Source: JAJVID01 sp035714085 (GTDB lineage: Bacteria; Acidobacteriota; Blastocatellia; RBC074). From it: a DNA stretch of 64,000 bases. Position 1 is the first letter of the stretch; each line of letters opens with the position of its first letter. Where the stretch lies: positions 3,659 to 67,658 of the forward strand of contig DASTMP010000285.1 of the NCBI GenBank assembly GCA_035714085.1. Reading direction: 5' to 3'. This document shows positions 62,941 through 64,000 of the stretch, in pieces. Position numbers and translations under genes: made by a program. The notes under the pieces were generated by a model. It was not told where the DNA came from. It did no database searches and saw nothing but the letters and a program-made list of their open reading frames with translations.

Positions 62941-63923
62941 CTCACTGGTTCCCGGTTAAGGTTCAAGACACTGATGTCCGCCTGGTAGATGTCCCCGAAA
63001 CCGTTGCGTGGGCCGCGAATCCGCTTCGCGAATTGAGCATAGGTCAGCCGAGCTTGCAAGGGTTGATCAGCGAAGCCTCGTTCACTGGTGAAGAAAAAAT
63101 ACTTCCCATCCGGAGAGACGATGGGACAGAAATCGAGGGCGCTGGAATTGATCTTCGGCCCGAGATTGACAGCTTTCGTCCACGCTCCGTCACGCCGGAA
63201 GCTGATATAAAGATCGCCGTCACCGTAGCCTTCGGGGCGGCCATAAGAAACAAAGACGAGGTAACTTTCATCCGGCGCGATGTAGGGATCGCCTTCTGGG
63301 TATTGTGAATTGATCGCATCGCCCAGGTTTTCCGGCTCCGCGTATTTCCCATCGACCAATCGCGAGCGGTAGATGTCGCCCCGCCCTTTTCCCCCTTCGC
63401 GACTGGAACTGAAATATAGCGTCCCATTGGAGGCGACCGAAGGGTAATACTCTTGCGCTTTGGTGTTGACTGGCTCAGCCAAAGGCTGCGGGGCGCCCCA
63501 ACCAGTTCCCTTCTTCTCCACAACCCAGATGTCGAAATCCGTCTTGGGCTGCCCGGTCGTCGGACGGCTTGAGCAAAAGTAGAGTTTGGATCCATCCGGG
63601 GAGATGAAGGGATCGAAATCGTTGTACTGCCCGGAGAATTCGGCCATCTCCGGCTCGCTCCACCTGCCTCGCTGAAAATGAGAGACGACGATGGCCCAGA
63701 ACTGAAACTTCGGAGTCCGCTTCGTGAAATAGAGCGTATGGCTGTCCGGCGTGAAGGCGGCGTTCAAATCCATATCACCAGTCGATATGGTTCCTTCGCC
63801 GAAGACGATCGGCTCCGGCAAGGGGCGAGTAGAGCCGTAGGGCGATGACGCGCGCTGTTGAAGGCCAAACGCGGGGATCAAAAACAACAGGCTCAAGCCC
63901 ATGATCTTCTGATGAGTATTCAT
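62937..63923 (-). CDS. Exported PD40/TolB-like propeller protein
   Basis: 328 residues with a signal peptide (IMGLSLLFLIPAFGLQ). Repeats of the PD40 type: AAFTPDSHTLYFTKRT, DPFISPDGSKLYFCSSRP, YYPSVASNGTLYFSSSREGG, DPYIAPDESYLVFVSYGRPE and CPIVSPDGKYFFFTSERG, making a six-bladed propeller. Such proteins bind partners, often in the periplasm. It is the first gene of a unit with the APH-family kinase and perhaps the cytidine deaminase. GGAGG-type AGGACC precedes the ATG. The remaining 63924-64000 shows no feature. Confidence 0.88.
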   Translation of the reverse strand: MNTHQKIMGLSLLFLIPAFGLQQRASSPYGSTRPLPEPIVFGEGTISTGDMDLNAAFTPDSHTLYFTKRTPKFQFWAIVVSHFQRGRWSEPEMAEFSGQYNDFDPFISPDGSKLYFCSSRPTTGQPKTDFDIWVVEKKGTGWGAPQPLAEPVNTKAQEYYPSVASNGTLYFSSSREGGKGRGDIYRSRLVDGKYAEPENLGDAINSQYPEGDPYIAPDESYLVFVSYGRPEGYGDGDLYISFRRDGAWTKAVNLGPKINSSALDFCPIVSPDGKYFFFTSERGFADQPLQARLTYAQFAKRIRGPRNGFGDIYQADISVLNLNREPVR

Positions 63924-64000
63924 CGTGCTCAGGTCCTCCGTTACTGTAATGGCATTAATGTATCGGTCATTGGCAATTGAAGATTGTCTGTTTGCGACCA

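Overview
The window is most likely a chromosomal segment of an Acidobacteriota bacterium; the class cannot be fixed from sequence alone. The evidence is three full or near-full ADOP-type orphan permeases (MacB/FtsX fold, ending in RRATKVDPxVALR) plus a decayed fourth, two ECF sigma factor + Ser/Thr kinase pairs (one sigma of TIGR02999 type), many secreted beta-propeller proteins, and mostly GC-rich coding sequence with NGG-type Shine-Dalgarno sites. No phage cluster, plasmid origin, rRNA operon or CRISPR array is visible.

Layout. 1-5.2 kb: 3' part of an ADOP permease; a BlaI-type repressor overlapping an M56 (BlaR1-like) membrane peptidase with a promoter flanked by two matching palindromes; remnant of an ABC transporter. 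5.2-18.2 kb: secreted propellers, two paralogous TPR proteins lying in a duplicated block, an ECF sigma/kinase pair, a lipoprotein of unknown function, and a PQQ-type sugar dehydrogenase. 18.5-23.9 kb: accessory patch with an orphan TnpB (IS605 OrfB type) and a STAND-like ATPase with 16 near-identical TPR units, interrupted by one in-frame TAG. 24-31.5 kb: PQQ-repeat propeller, zinc-ribbon/TPR protein, EF-hand protein, transaldolase, exported alpha/beta hydrolase, HD hydrolase and tRNA-Leu(CAG).

31.6-42.4 kb is the most unusual part. An encapsulin-like (HK97-fold) shell protein is followed by a 2025-residue protein with no signal peptide, whose C-terminal region carries a D-x(n)-E-I-K motif like PD-(D/E)XK nucleases. 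Divergent from them is a TIGR02999-type ECF sigma factor with a TPR Ser/Thr kinase. The usual encapsulin cargos (ferritin-like proteins, DyP peroxidase) are absent from the neighbourhood, so this is my main candidate for an undescribed system.

42.5-47 kb: tightly coupled MFS exporter, SAM methyltransferase and LarA-like (DUF2088) protein, then a cysteine-desulfurase-like PLP enzyme. 47-64 kb: fused MFS/spermidine-synthase-like protein, prolyl oligopeptidase, PhoPQ-related hydrolase, ADOP permeases flanking an exported CHAT-domain protein, cytidine deaminase, APH-family kinase and a PD40 propeller protein.

The intergenic DNA is rich in hairpin-forming repeats: two MITE-like families with long terminal inverted repeats (53.7 kb with a relic at 12.2 kb; 47.05 kb with a solo end at 61.3 kb), and a group of inverted microsatellite hairpins, one of which sits in frame inside the activation loop of a kinase gene.
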